From assembly GCA_965368335.1 (NCBI GenBank), contig CBDUMN010000009.1, forward strand, positions 1 through 55,532: 55,532 bases of DNA. The letters run 5' to 3'. Positions within the stretch are counted from its first letter, which is position 1. Every line of letters begins with the position of its first letter. Positions 23,474-32,015 of the stretch are shown in pieces. This DNA comes from CBDUMN01 sp965368335. Lineage in GTDB: Bacteria; Pseudomonadota; Alphaproteobacteria; Rhodospirillales; JAPHRK01. The notes under the pieces are model-generated. The model searched no databases. It was not told where the DNA came from and was given only the letters and a program-made list of their open reading frames with translations. The position numbers were made by a program, and so were the translations under genes.

Positions 23474-25507
23474 TTACAAGGAAGCGAGTGCTTCGCTCAA
23501 TCTTTTCCCTTCGGTGATGGGCAATCCACAGGTTCCGTTTCGACAGAGGTAAGCGGTGGGCTTCCCTTCGACGCTTGTTTTTCCATGGGCCGGGTGAATA
23601 TCGGGAAGATCGATTTTTTTATTACATTGAATGAGGATCAGATGGGGTGGGGCGGCCTTAAGAACGATCTCCGAAAATGCCGGAGTCGCTCCGATCAATA
23701 CCACCGAGATGGGATCGGTTAAGGTTTGATAACCGTTAATCAGGGAGGCTTGGGAAAATCGGTGTTCGGGCTTGGGCAGAATGAAGGTTTTCAAAATTTC
23801 ATCGGCCCGGTCTCGATAGCCGTTCTTACCGGTCAGGTGATAAAGGCGCGCGAGAACCTCAATCAGTACGCCGTTGCCGGGAGGGGTTGCGTTATCCGAT
23901 ATGGGTTTGGTGCGGACGACCAAATGGGGCGTATCGTCGGCCGCCAGGAAATAACCGCCATCCTGTTTGTCATGGTAGTGACGGTCGAGCACCGAAATCC
24001 ATTTTTCGGCGTGAGTGAGATAGCCGGTTTTGCCGCTTAGCTCAAAAAGCACCACGGCCGCTTGCGCCATGTTGGCGTAATCTTCTAGGGTCGCCGGATG
24101 ACGCGCCGCGCCGTCGCACCAGGAATGGAGCAGGCGGTCATCACCGTCGTTTTTCATATGGCTTGTGACGAAACGAAAGGCCTGTTCGGCATGGGAGAAA
24201 TAGTCTGTCCAGCCGAAGGTTTTGGCCGCTTCGGCGAGAGCGGTGATGGCAAGCCCGTTCCAGTCGGCGAGTATTTTGTCATCGCGCCCAGGGGGAATTC
24301 TTTTCGCCCGATGGGTCAATAATTTGTCACGGGACTTCTTAAGCTTGGCTTCCCAGGCCTCCGATCCCAGCTCATCGGTCAGCGACCGATTGAGGATATT
24401 GGCGCCCTCCCAGTTTCCACCCATGGAGACATCGTAGGCGCGCTTGAAGTCGTCGCTGTCGGGTCCTAAAACCTCATCGATTTCCGCTTCGCCCCAGACA
24501 TAGAACTTTCCTTCCACCCCTTCGCTGTCGGCATCGAACGAACTGACGAAAGCGCCGCTGCCGTCCTGATCGGGGTGTTCCTCGAAGAGATCGCGGATCA
24601 TCCAATCGGCTGTTTCCTCGGCGCGAACGGCAAACAGAGGGTTGCCCGTATCCCGCCAGACCCAGGTTAAGAGACGCAAGAGCAGGGCGTTGTCGTAGAG
24701 CATTTTTTCGAAATGCGGCACCAGCCATTGGTGGTCGGTGGAATAGCGGGCGAAGCCGCCGCCCAGGTGATCGTAAATGCCGCCCTGACACATCTTGGTC
24801 AGGCTGTGAACCACGGCCTGTTTTAGATCGCCATCTCCCGATTGACGGTAGCCGCGCCATAGCAATTCGAGAAACGTCGGCTGAGGAAATTTGGGCGCGC
24901 CGGTGGCGCCGCCGTAGATGGGGTCGATGTAGGAAAGGGCCGCCCTGGCCGCTGTGGCGACATCGTTGGGGCCGGATAATTCGGCTCCTGGCGATTTCGC
25001 CGCAGCCAGCCGAGTCAGAGCGTCACCGAGGATTTTGGTATTTTCGGTTACCGCCTGCGCCTGCTCTTGATAGGCCTTGGAAATGCCCACCAACAGATCG
25101 GGAAAACCGGGTCGGCCGTAGCGCGGTTCGGGCGGAAAATAGGTCCCGCCCCAGAAAGGCTTTCCGTCTGGGTTGAGAAACATGGTGAGCGGCCAGCCGC
25201 CTTGTTCGCCGGTCGCCGCCAGGGCCGATTGATAGATGGCGTCCACATCGGGGCGTTCTTCCCGATCTACTTTGACGTTGATGAAAAGATTGTTCATCAC
25301 CTCGGCTACCGCAGCGTTCTCAAAGCTTTCATGGGCCATGACATGGCACCAATGGCAGGCCGCATAACCGACCGAAAGCAGGATCGGTTTTTGCTGATCG
25401 CGCGCCGCCTCAAAGGCTTCTTCGCCCCAGGGATACCAGTGGACGGGATTGTCCTTATGCTGAAGAAGATAGGGGCTGGTTTCTTCGGCGAGGCGGTTGC
25501 GGCTCAT
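23474..25507 (-). CDS. DUF255 thioredoxin-like domain protein (YyaL/SSP411 family)
   Basis: 677 residues from the ATG at 25507 (MSRNRLAEETSPYLLQHKDN), preceded by AAGGAG; an upstream extension to 25579 is not conserved-looking. The N-terminal thioredoxin-like domain has the CHWCHVMAHESF motif (Cys-X-X-Cys) and a long six-hairpin glycosidase-like alpha/alpha toroid follows (GGIYDHLGGGFARYSTD, HFEKMLYDNALLLRL, DWNGLAITALAEAAKTFGW). The cellular role of the family is unclear. It is divergent from the DUF6489 gene. Confidence 0.9.
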   Translation of the reverse strand: MSRNRLAEETSPYLLQHKDNPVHWYPWGEEAFEAARDQQKPILLSVGYAACHWCHVMAHESFENAAVAEVMNNLFINVKVDREERPDVDAIYQSALAATGEQGGWPLTMFLNPDGKPFWGGTYFPPEPRYGRPGFPDLLVGISKAYQEQAQAVTENTKILGDALTRLAAAKSPGAELSGPNDVATAARAALSYIDPIYGGATGAPKFPQPTFLELLWRGYRQSGDGDLKQAVVHSLTKMCQGGIYDHLGGGFARYSTDHQWLVPHFEKMLYDNALLLRLLTWVWRDTGNPLFAVRAEETADWMIRDLFEEHPDQDGSGAFVSSFDADSEGVEGKFYVWGEAEIDEVLGPDSDDFKRAYDVSMGGNWEGANILNRSLTDELGSEAWEAKLKKSRDKLLTHRAKRIPPGRDDKILADWNGLAITALAEAAKTFGWTDYFSHAEQAFRFVTSHMKNDGDDRLLHSWCDGAARHPATLEDYANMAQAAVVLFELSGKTGYLTHAEKWISVLDRHYHDKQDGGYFLAADDTPHLVVRTKPISDNATPPGNGVLIEVLARLYHLTGKNGYRDRADEILKTFILPKPEHRFSQASLINGYQTLTDPISVVLIGATPAFSEIVLKAAPPHLILIQCNKKIDLPDIHPAHGKTSVEGKPTAYLCRNGTCGLPITEGKRLSEALASL

Positions 25508-25615
25508 AAAACGGGGGCTCCTTAAATTGTCCGGAGTTCTTACTTTGGGTTGACAGCGGGGCGGAACAACCGGAAACAAGAGAGAGCAAAGGAATTTTTA
25601 AGGGAAGGAAGTTCC

Positions 25616-25852
25616 ATGAAGGTGACCATCGATATCGATTGCACGCCGGAAGAAGCCCGGACGTTTCTTGGCCTGCCCGATGTGCAGCCGCTTCAGGAAG
25701 CCATGCTCAAGGAGATGGAAGTCAAGATGAAGGCGAGCCTCGAGAAGATGGACCCGGAAACCTTCATGAAATCCTGGTTGCCCATGAGCCTCGATGGGTT
25801 CGAGCAAATTCAAAAAGCTTTTTGGGGCCAGTTCACCAATTCCAAGGACTAG
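25616..25852 (+). CDS. DUF6489-type small conserved protein
   Basis: 78 residues from the ATG at 25616, preceded by an AAGGAAG ribosome-binding site. MKVTIDIDCTPEEARTFLGL and the helical DPETFMKSWLPMSLDGFEQI are characteristic of a short alphaproteobacterial family located just upstream of mnmE. No known catalytic motif; function unknown. It ends seven bases before the GTG start of mnmE, and cotranscription with it is likely. Confidence 0.8.
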   Translation: MKVTIDIDCTPEEARTFLGLPDVQPLQEAMLKEMEVKMKASLEKMDPETFMKSWLPMSLDGFEQIQKAFWGQFTNSKD

Positions 25853-25858
25853 CCTCTT

Positions 25859-27208
25859 GTGAGTGATTTCGAGGAAACCATATTCGCCTTGGCCAGCGGC
25901 GGCGGTCCTTCAGGGGTCGCCGTTCTTCGTCTGTCCGGGCCTCAGGCGGGGCAAACCGTCGAAACTCTGATGGGCAAGGGTTTGCCGGAACCCCGCCGCG
26001 CCGTTTTTGCCCGGCTTAAGCATCCGACGACCCAAGAGGTTTTAGACGATGGGCTGGTGTTGTGGTTTCCGGCCCCGGCGAGCTTTACCGGTGAAGACGT
26101 GGCCGAGTTTCAAATCCATGGCGGTAAGGCGGTGGTGGCGGCTTTTCTTGAGGCCCTGTCTTCCATGGAGGGTTTGCGCCTTGCCGAGCCGGGAGAATTT
26201 ACGCGCCGGGCATTCGATAACGGCAAGATGGACTTGACCGAAGCCGAGGGCTTGGCCGACCTGATTCATGCGGAAACCGAGGCGCAGAGAAAACAGGCGC
26301 TGCGTCAGATGGAAGGGGCGCTCGGTGATCTTTATGAGGGATGGCGTGAAAGGCTGGTTCGCGCCCTGGCCCATCAGGAGGCGGGGATCGATTTTATCGA
26401 AGAAGAGGATATCCCGGAAGAAATCACCGCCGCTGTTTCTAAGGCTGTTGAGGCCCTGAAAGCCGATATCGAAAATCACTTAAGGGATGGTCACAAGGGG
26501 GAGCGGCTTCGTGACGGCATTCGGATCGCCATCATCGGCCCACCCAATGCTGGGAAGTCGAGCCTGCTCAATCGCCTTGCCCGACGAGAGGCGGCGATCG
26601 TTTCCAATATTGCCGGGACGACAAGGGACGTGATTGAGGTACACCTCGATCTCGGCGGCTTTCCGGTCGTGGTTTCCGATACGGCGGGTTTGCGGGAAAG
26701 TGGGGACCAGATCGAAGAGGAGGGGGTCCGTCGCGCTCGCCGTGTAGCCGAAGAGGCGGACATTCGGGTGGTGGTTCTGGACGGGGCGTTTTGGCCCCGG
26801 ATTGATTCGGCTACGCAACAGGCGTTGGTCGAAAACGATGATTCACTGATCGTAATCAATAAATGGGATATAGCTGAAACACATAACACAACATCTAGTG
26901 ACTTAGCCGTTTCAGGGACTCTTTCCGCGAAAACCGGTGAGGGGCTGGAAGCGTTTCTCGGCCTTTTGTCGAAGATGATTGCGACCCGCTGGGAGCAGGG
27001 CTCGACCCCTTGGCTGACTCGGGAGCGCCATCGGGTTGCCCTAGAAGAAGCGCTTGATGCCCTTGGCAGATATCAGACGGAAGGGGATGAGGAGCTGGCG
27101 GCGGAAGATTTGCGGCTGGCGGCCCGTGCTTTGGGCAGGATCACCGGTCGTGTCGATGTGGAGGATCTTCTCGATATTATTTTCTCGGAATTCTGTATCG
27201 GAAAATGA
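25859..27208 (+). CDS. mnmE: tRNA modification GTPase MnmE (TrmE)
   Basis: With MnmG, installs the (carboxymethyl)aminomethyl group on U34 of certain tRNAs. 449 residues starting with GTG: the tetrahydrofolate-binding N-domain (TIFALASGGGPSGVAVLRLS), helical domain, inserted G domain with GPPNAGKSSLLNRLA, DTAGLRES and INKWD, and the essential C-terminal FCIGK cysteine motif. All motifs are intact. A perfect parS site follows the stop codon by 16 bases. Confidence 0.97.
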   Translation: MSDFEETIFALASGGGPSGVAVLRLSGPQAGQTVETLMGKGLPEPRRAVFARLKHPTTQEVLDDGLVLWFPAPASFTGEDVAEFQIHGGKAVVAAFLEALSSMEGLRLAEPGEFTRRAFDNGKMDLTEAEGLADLIHAETEAQRKQALRQMEGALGDLYEGWRERLVRALAHQEAGIDFIEEEDIPEEITAAVSKAVEALKADIENHLRDGHKGERLRDGIRIAIIGPPNAGKSSLLNRLARREAAIVSNIAGTTRDVIEVHLDLGGFPVVVSDTAGLRESGDQIEEEGVRRARRVAEEADIRVVVLDGAFWPRIDSATQQALVENDDSLIVINKWDIAETHNTTSSDLAVSGTLSAKTGEGLEAFLGLLSKMIATRWEQGSTPWLTRERHRVALEEALDALGRYQTEGDEELAAEDLRLAARALGRITGRVDVEDLLDIIFSEFCIGK

Positions 27209-27224
27209 GAGACCCGCTCAGCAG

Positions 27225-27240
27225 TGTTTCACGTGAAACA
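27225..27240. promoter_or_regulatory. parS: Perfect parS site (mnmE-mnmG gap)
   Basis: TGTTTCACGTGAAACA, identical to the 16-bp parS consensus bound by ParB. It lies between the mnmE stop and the mnmG start, about 9.5 kb from the candidate origin and 3.5 kb upstream of parB. Confidence 0.95.
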
Positions 27241-27302
27241 AACAGCCATACCTTTGACAAAGCCCTTTGACAGAAGGGGGGTCCGTCCCTACATTCCCGG
27301 CC

Positions 27303-29177
27303 ATGAATGATCAGGCAACATCATACGACGTGATTGTCGTCGGGGCGGGGCATGCGGGATGCGAGGCGGCCGCCGCGTCTGCGCGCGTTGGCGCAAAGAC
27401 GGCCCTCGTTACTCAGCGCCTGGAGACCATTGGCGAAATGTCCTGCAATCCGGCGATTGGTGGTCTGGCCAAAGGGCATTTGGTTCGTGAGGTCGACGCC
27501 TTAGATGGGGTGATGGGTCGGGTCATCGATAAGGCGGGGATTCAGTTCCGTTTACTGAATCGCTCCAAGGGGCCGGCCGTGCGGGGTCCGCGCTCCCAAG
27601 CCGACCGAAAGATTTACCGCGAAACCATGCAGGCGGTTCTGGCCGAGCAAGAAAATCTCGAGATCATTGAAGGATCGGTGGAAGATATTGGCCTCGATGG
27701 ATCGGGATCTGTATCCAGTGTCATTTTGGCCGATGGGCGAACTCTCAACACGGGCGCAGTGGTGGTGACGACCGGGACCTTCTTGCGAGGGTTAATTCAT
27801 ATCGGCGAAGAACAGTATCCGGCGGGACGGGTCGGTGATGAACCTTCAATTGGGCTGGCGAAAACGCTCGAGAAATTCGATCTTCGTTTAGGGCGGCTCA
27901 AGACGGGAACGCCGGCACGACTTGATGGCCGGACCATCGATTATTCGGGTCTGGATGAGCAGGGCGCCGACGAGCATCCGGTGCCCTTCTCCTATCTCAC
28001 CGATAAAATCACTACCCCGCAGATCGTTTGCCATATCACCCATACATCAAATGCCAGTCATGAGCTGATTCGGGAGAACCTGCATCGCGCGCCGATGTAT
28101 TCGGGGCAGATTGAATCGGCCGGACCCCGGTATTGCCCGTCCATCGAGGATAAGGTCGTGCGGTTTGTCGACCGTGAGCGCCATCAGATTTTTCTTGAGC
28201 CTGAGGGTTTGGACGATCCGACTGTCTATCCCAATGGCATTTCCACATCTTTGCCCCGTGACGTTCAGGCGGCTCTTTTGAAAACTATTGTCGGCTTGGA
28301 GAAAGCCGAGATTATTCGGCCGGGCTACGCCATTGAATATGATTATGTCGACCCGCGGGAACTGGATGCGACGCTTCAGACCAAGAAAATTCCAGGCCTG
28401 TATCATGCTGGGCAGATCAATGGGACGACGGGTTACGAAGAGGCCGCCGCCCAGGGGTTGATGGCCGGAGCGAATGCGGCGCTTAAAGTTTCCGGCTCAG
28501 AGCCTTTTACCTTGGATCGTTCCGAGGCCTATATTGGGGTCTTGATCGATGATTTGATCACCAAGGGGACAAAAGAGCCCTACCGGATGTTTACCTCGCG
28601 GGCTGAATATCGCCTGGTCCTTCGCGCCGATAATGCGGATCAGCGTTTAACCGGAAGGGGCCTCGAGGTGGGTTTGGTTGGCTCGGAGCGCCGAGAGGTC
28701 TTCGCTCGGAAAATGTCAGCCCTGGATCAGGCGCGGGAACAGGCCAAGAGCCTAACCTTTACGCCCAATCAGCTGGCCGGGTATGGGTTCAAGATCAATC
28801 AGGATGGGGTGCGGCGATCCATTCTCGATCTGCTAGCCTATCCTGAGGCGACTATGGAGAAGATCGCCGAACTTTGGCCCGAAGTTGAAAGTCTTGAACC
28901 GGCCGTTGCCGAGCAGATCGAAATTGACGGGCGTTATGCCGGGTACCTGGATCGGCAGCTGCGGGACATTCGGACCTTCCGTAAGGATGAGGCTTTGGCT
29001 ATTCCGAAAGATCTGGACTATAGCCAGGTTGGCGGTCTTTCCAATGAGGTCCGGCAAAAATTGGAAGAAGCGCGCCCTATGACCCTTGGGGCGGCATCTC
29101 GTATCTCGGGTGTGACACCCGCCGCCTTGACGGCGTTGTTGGGGCATGTAAAGCGGAAAGGCAAGTCGGCGGCTTAA
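27303..29177 (+). CDS. mnmG: tRNA uridine 5-carboxymethylaminomethyl modification enzyme MnmG (GidA)
   Basis: FAD-dependent partner of MnmE. 624 residues from the ATG at 27303 (MNDQATSYDVIVVGAGHAGC; FAD-binding GAGHAGCEAA). Signature stretches RSKGPAVRGPRSQADRK, IGEEQYPAGRVGDEPS and GQINGTTGYEEAAAQG are present, and the MnmE-binding helical C-terminus is complete. An upstream in-frame start at 27267 would begin within non-conserved sequence. The order mnmE-mnmG-rsmG-parA-parB is conserved widely near origins. Confidence 0.97.
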   Translation: MNDQATSYDVIVVGAGHAGCEAAAASARVGAKTALVTQRLETIGEMSCNPAIGGLAKGHLVREVDALDGVMGRVIDKAGIQFRLLNRSKGPAVRGPRSQADRKIYRETMQAVLAEQENLEIIEGSVEDIGLDGSGSVSSVILADGRTLNTGAVVVTTGTFLRGLIHIGEEQYPAGRVGDEPSIGLAKTLEKFDLRLGRLKTGTPARLDGRTIDYSGLDEQGADEHPVPFSYLTDKITTPQIVCHITHTSNASHELIRENLHRAPMYSGQIESAGPRYCPSIEDKVVRFVDRERHQIFLEPEGLDDPTVYPNGISTSLPRDVQAALLKTIVGLEKAEIIRPGYAIEYDYVDPRELDATLQTKKIPGLYHAGQINGTTGYEEAAAQGLMAGANAALKVSGSEPFTLDRSEAYIGVLIDDLITKGTKEPYRMFTSRAEYRLVLRADNADQRLTGRGLEVGLVGSERREVFARKMSALDQAREQAKSLTFTPNQLAGYGFKINQDGVRRSILDLLAYPEATMEKIAELWPEVESLEPAVAEQIEIDGRYAGYLDRQLRDIRTFRKDEALAIPKDLDYSQVGGLSNEVRQKLEEARPMTLGAASRISGVTPAALTALLGHVKRKGKSAA

Positions 29178-29299
29178 GTCGTTGCTTCTTTATCGGTTCG
29201 AAGCCGAATCATCCACACATTTTCTTCAAGCGATACATTATATATGTGGTGTGTTACCTTAAGTGGTGATACAAAATGTATGTAATCCGATGATATCCA

Positions 29300-29315
29300 T
29301 GTTTCACGTGAAACA
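29300..29315. promoter_or_regulatory. parS: Perfect parS site upstream of rsmG
   Basis: TGTTTCACGTGAAACA, an exact consensus match in the 151-bp mnmG-rsmG gap, 13 bases upstream of the rsmG ATG. The rsmG ribosome-binding site (AAGGAG) begins two bases after it, so bound ParB could affect rsmG-parAB expression. Confidence 0.95.
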
Positions 29316-29328
29316 CGAAGGAGCGACG

Positions 29329-29982
29329 ATGGATATGGGGAAGGCCCCAAGTGGTGCGATGACGGCGGGTGATTTCCAGGTGAAGGCGGGTGTTTCACGT
29401 GAAACACTGGAGCGCCTCCAGGTCTATGCCGATCTTCTGGTCAAGTGGCAGAAGAGCATCAATCTGGTAGGGGCTTCGACCTTAGGTGATCTTTGGCGGC
29501 GGCACTTTCTCGACTCGGCCCAGCTTTATCCCCATCTTCCCCGTAATCCACAGCCTCTGTTTGACTTGGGCTCCGGGGCGGGTTTTCCTGGCCTGGTTCT
29601 TTCTGTCATGGGGGTGCCCCGGGTCTGTTTGATTGAAAGTGATGGGCGGAAGGGGGCCTTCTTGCGGGAGGTTATCCGGGAGACGGGGGTGGATGCTTCC
29701 GTTTATACCGGGCGAATTGAAGAGTTTGAGCCGGGAGAAAAGGCGCGGGTGATTACCTCGCGGGCCTTGGCTTCTCTGGACAAACTTTTGGGTTTTTCCG
29801 AGTCTCTTTTGGCTGGCGGCGGGCTTTGTTTGTTTTTAAAGGGCCGAAAAGCGCGAGAAGAATTGACCGAGTCGGAAAAAAAATGGATTATGAGCGCCAA
29901 ATGGGGCGAGAGTATCACCGACCCTTCGGGGGTTGTTTTGACCATTAGCAGGATTGAGCGAAACCATGGGATCAGCAGTTAA
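29329..29982 (+). CDS. rsmG: 16S rRNA (guanine-N7) methyltransferase RsmG (GidB)
   Basis: Methylates G527 of 16S rRNA with SAM. 217 residues from the ATG at 29329, which follows AAGGAG (29318-29323) by five bases; an in-frame extension to 29263 would read through parS. Motifs: KWQKSINLVG, RHFLDSAQLYPHL, LFDLGSGAGFPGLVLSVMG (SAM-binding), and VITSRALASLDKLL. The codons for VSRET come from a parS site inside the gene (29391-29406). The last 17 bases overlap parA. Confidence 0.95.
   Translation: MDMGKAPSGAMTAGDFQVKAGVSRETLERLQVYADLLVKWQKSINLVGASTLGDLWRRHFLDSAQLYPHLPRNPQPLFDLGSGAGFPGLVLSVMGVPRVCLIESDGRKGAFLREVIRETGVDASVYTGRIEEFEPGEKARVITSRALASLDKLLGFSESLLAGGGLCLFLKGRKAREELTESEKKWIMSAKWGESITDPSGVVLTISRIERNHGISS
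29391..29406. promoter_or_regulatory. parS: Perfect parS site inside rsmG coding sequence
   Basis: TGTTTCACGTGAAACA, exact consensus, embedded in rsmG where it encodes GVSRETL. With the site at 29300-29315, it forms a pair 91 bases apart start to start. Confidence 0.95.
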
Positions 29983-30778
29983 GCCGAATGGCGGGGGTCG
30001 GGCTCCTCGCGTGATCGCGATCGCCAACCAAAAGGGCGGGGTCGGTAAAACCACCACGGCCATCAATTTGGGTACCGCGTTGGCTGCGGTCAAAAAACGG
30101 GTCATGATCATCGATCTGGACCCGCAGGGCAATGCAAGCACCGGGCTGGGGATTGAGCGTCGTGAGCGGGAACTCAATTCCTATCAGGTTTTGATCGGTG
30201 AGGCTCAGGTCTCCGAGGCGATCCTGAAGACCAACGTGCCCAATTTGGATGTGATTCCTTCAGGCGTCGATCTTTCCGGCGCGGAGATTGAGCTGGTCGA
30301 TCTTGAAGATCGGGAGTTTTGCTTAAAGCAGACCTTGGAAGAGGGTGTTGAGGGCTATGATTACATTTTGATTGATTGTCCTCCGGCCTTGGGGCTTCTG
30401 ACGATTAACTCACTGGTTGCCGCCGATGCGGTCTTAGTGCCTTTGCAGTGTGAGTTTTTTGCCCTGGAAGGGGTGAGTCACTTGATCAAAACCATCGAGC
30501 GGGTACGTCAGGTGTTCAATCCCAAACTGGAGATCCAGGGGATTGTGCTGACCATGTTCGACAAGCGCAATAATCTCTCCGACGCCGTTGCCAGCGATGT
30601 TCGTGAATATTTCGGCGAAAAGGTCTATACGACGGTTATTCCGCGCAATGTCCGGGTTTCCGAAGCGCCCTCGCATGGTAAGCCGGTTTTGCTTTACGAT
30701 CTTAAGTGTCCGGGGTCGCAGGCCTATCTGCATTTGGCCAGCGAGGTTCTGCGTCGTGAGCGGGGGGTTGCAGCCTAA
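29966..30778 (+). CDS. parA: Chromosome-partitioning ATPase ParA (Soj)
   Basis: Deviant Walker ATPase that drives origin segregation with ParB. 270 residues from the ATG at 29966 (a TTG at 29954 is the alternative). Deviant Walker A AIANQKGGVGKTTTAINLGT, Walker A' IIDLDPQGNASTGLG, and Walker B YILIDCPPALGLLTINSL. It overlaps rsmG by 17 bases and shares one base with parB (TAATG). Confidence 0.97.
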   Translation: MGSAVKPNGGGRAPRVIAIANQKGGVGKTTTAINLGTALAAVKKRVMIIDLDPQGNASTGLGIERRERELNSYQVLIGEAQVSEAILKTNVPNLDVIPSGVDLSGAEIELVDLEDREFCLKQTLEEGVEGYDYILIDCPPALGLLTINSLVAADAVLVPLQCEFFALEGVSHLIKTIERVRQVFNPKLEIQGIVLTMFDKRNNLSDAVASDVREYFGEKVYTTVIPRNVRVSEAPSHGKPVLLYDLKCPGSQAYLHLASEVLRRERGVAA

Positions 30779-31959
30779 TGGCCGAAGCAAAAAAGCGTAA
30801 AAACCTGGGGCGGGGGCTTTCTTCGCTGCTGGGAGATGAGCAATCCGATGATTTCAGCCAGCTCGATCAGGTGCGGCAATACAAAACCGTTCCTATCGAG
30901 CATCTTTCGCCGGGGCGTTATCAGCCGCGCCAGCATATGGATCAGGAGCTGATCGACGATCTGGCGGCCTCGATCAAGGATAAAGGCGTTCTGCAGCCTA
31001 TTTTGGTGCGCCGTTTGGCGGAAAATGCCGAAACACCGTTTGAGATCATTGCCGGTGAGCGGCGTTGGCGGGCTTCCCAGTTGGCCCAGCTACATGAAGT
31101 TCCTATTATTATCAAGGACTTGGACGATCAGTCTGCCTTTGAGATTGCACTGATTGAAAACCTTCAGCGGGAAGACCTCTCGCCGCTTGAAGAGGCCGAA
31201 GCTTACCGGCGTCTGATGGAAGAGTTCGACCACACCCAGGAAGTCCTGGCGAAGTCGGTCGGGAAAAGCCGCAGCCATGTGGCGAATACCATGCGCCTCT
31301 TGGGCTTACCAGATCCTGTTAAGTCAATGCTTGAGGATGGGTCTCTAAGTGCCGGTCATGCAAGGGCTTTGCTCAAGGCGACCGATCCGGTGGCTTTGGC
31401 GCGCCAGGTGGCGAAAAAGGGCCTCAATGTGCGCCAAACCGAGGCCTTGGTTAATAAGCCGGATACGCCGAAAGCCGCAGTTTCCAGCAGGGTTCCGGCG
31501 GAAAAGGATGCTGACACCATTGCCTTGGAGCGGGATTTAACCAATGCCTTAGGCTTAAAAGTTGAGATCAAGGATAAGGGCCGGGGCGGGCAGTTGGTCT
31601 TGCATTATGGCACGCTGGAACAGCTCGATGATATTTTGCATCGGCTGAGTCAGGGTGAAGGCGGTGCCGACCAAGACTTGGACGATCTTCCCGAGCCCTT
31701 AGAGATTGAGGGTGTTGAGGAAGATTTGGCCGATTTGGAAGCGGGTCTTGAGGGGTTGACCGAAGAAGACCTGGCCGATGCTGGCGGGTTCGAGGAGGGG
31801 TCTTCGCTGGAAATTTCAGATGACGATTTAGCCGCCATGGCTTCGGAGAGTGAAAGCGTGGTGGATGAGGACATTCTGGATGATTGCGAAGACGAAATAA
31901 TCGAGGCAGCGGATACGGAAGAGGTTGCCGAAGCCCTGGAAAAGGTGCTGGAAGAATAG
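30778..31959 (+). CDS. parB: Chromosome-partitioning CTPase ParB (Spo0J) with an acidic C-terminal extension
   Basis: Binds parS and spreads as a CTP-dependent clamp. N-terminal GRGLSSLLGD (ParA contact), CTP-binding GERRWRAS (93-100) and ENLQREDLSPLEEAEAY, a helix-turn-helix around QEVLAKSVGKSRSHVANTMR (154-173), then the usual dimerisation region to about residue 293. Chromosomal ParB normally ends there; this one continues to 393. By my count residues 294-393 contain 42 Asp/Glu and only one Lys/Arg. The frame is open with no obvious frameshift, and an intrinsic terminator follows. Confidence 0.97.
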   Translation: MAEAKKRKNLGRGLSSLLGDEQSDDFSQLDQVRQYKTVPIEHLSPGRYQPRQHMDQELIDDLAASIKDKGVLQPILVRRLAENAETPFEIIAGERRWRASQLAQLHEVPIIIKDLDDQSAFEIALIENLQREDLSPLEEAEAYRRLMEEFDHTQEVLAKSVGKSRSHVANTMRLLGLPDPVKSMLEDGSLSAGHARALLKATDPVALARQVAKKGLNVRQTEALVNKPDTPKAAVSSRVPAEKDADTIALERDLTNALGLKVEIKDKGRGGQLVLHYGTLEQLDDILHRLSQGEGGADQDLDDLPEPLEIEGVEEDLADLEAGLEGLTEEDLADAGGFEEGSSLEISDDDLAAMASESESVVDEDILDDCEDEIIEAADTEEVAEALEKVLEE

Positions 31960-31979
31960 CCGCTTTTGTTTTTTTATAG

Positions 31980-32014
31980 AAGAGGGGGTGCTATTCAGCG
32001 GCCCCTCTTTTTTG
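31980..32014 (+). terminator. Intrinsic terminator after parB
   Basis: Stem AGAGGGG / CCCCTCT with a 14-15-base loop followed by TTTTTTG on the plus strand; it lies against the holA stop, where the two converging operons meet. Confidence 0.85.
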
Positions 32015-32015
32015 T

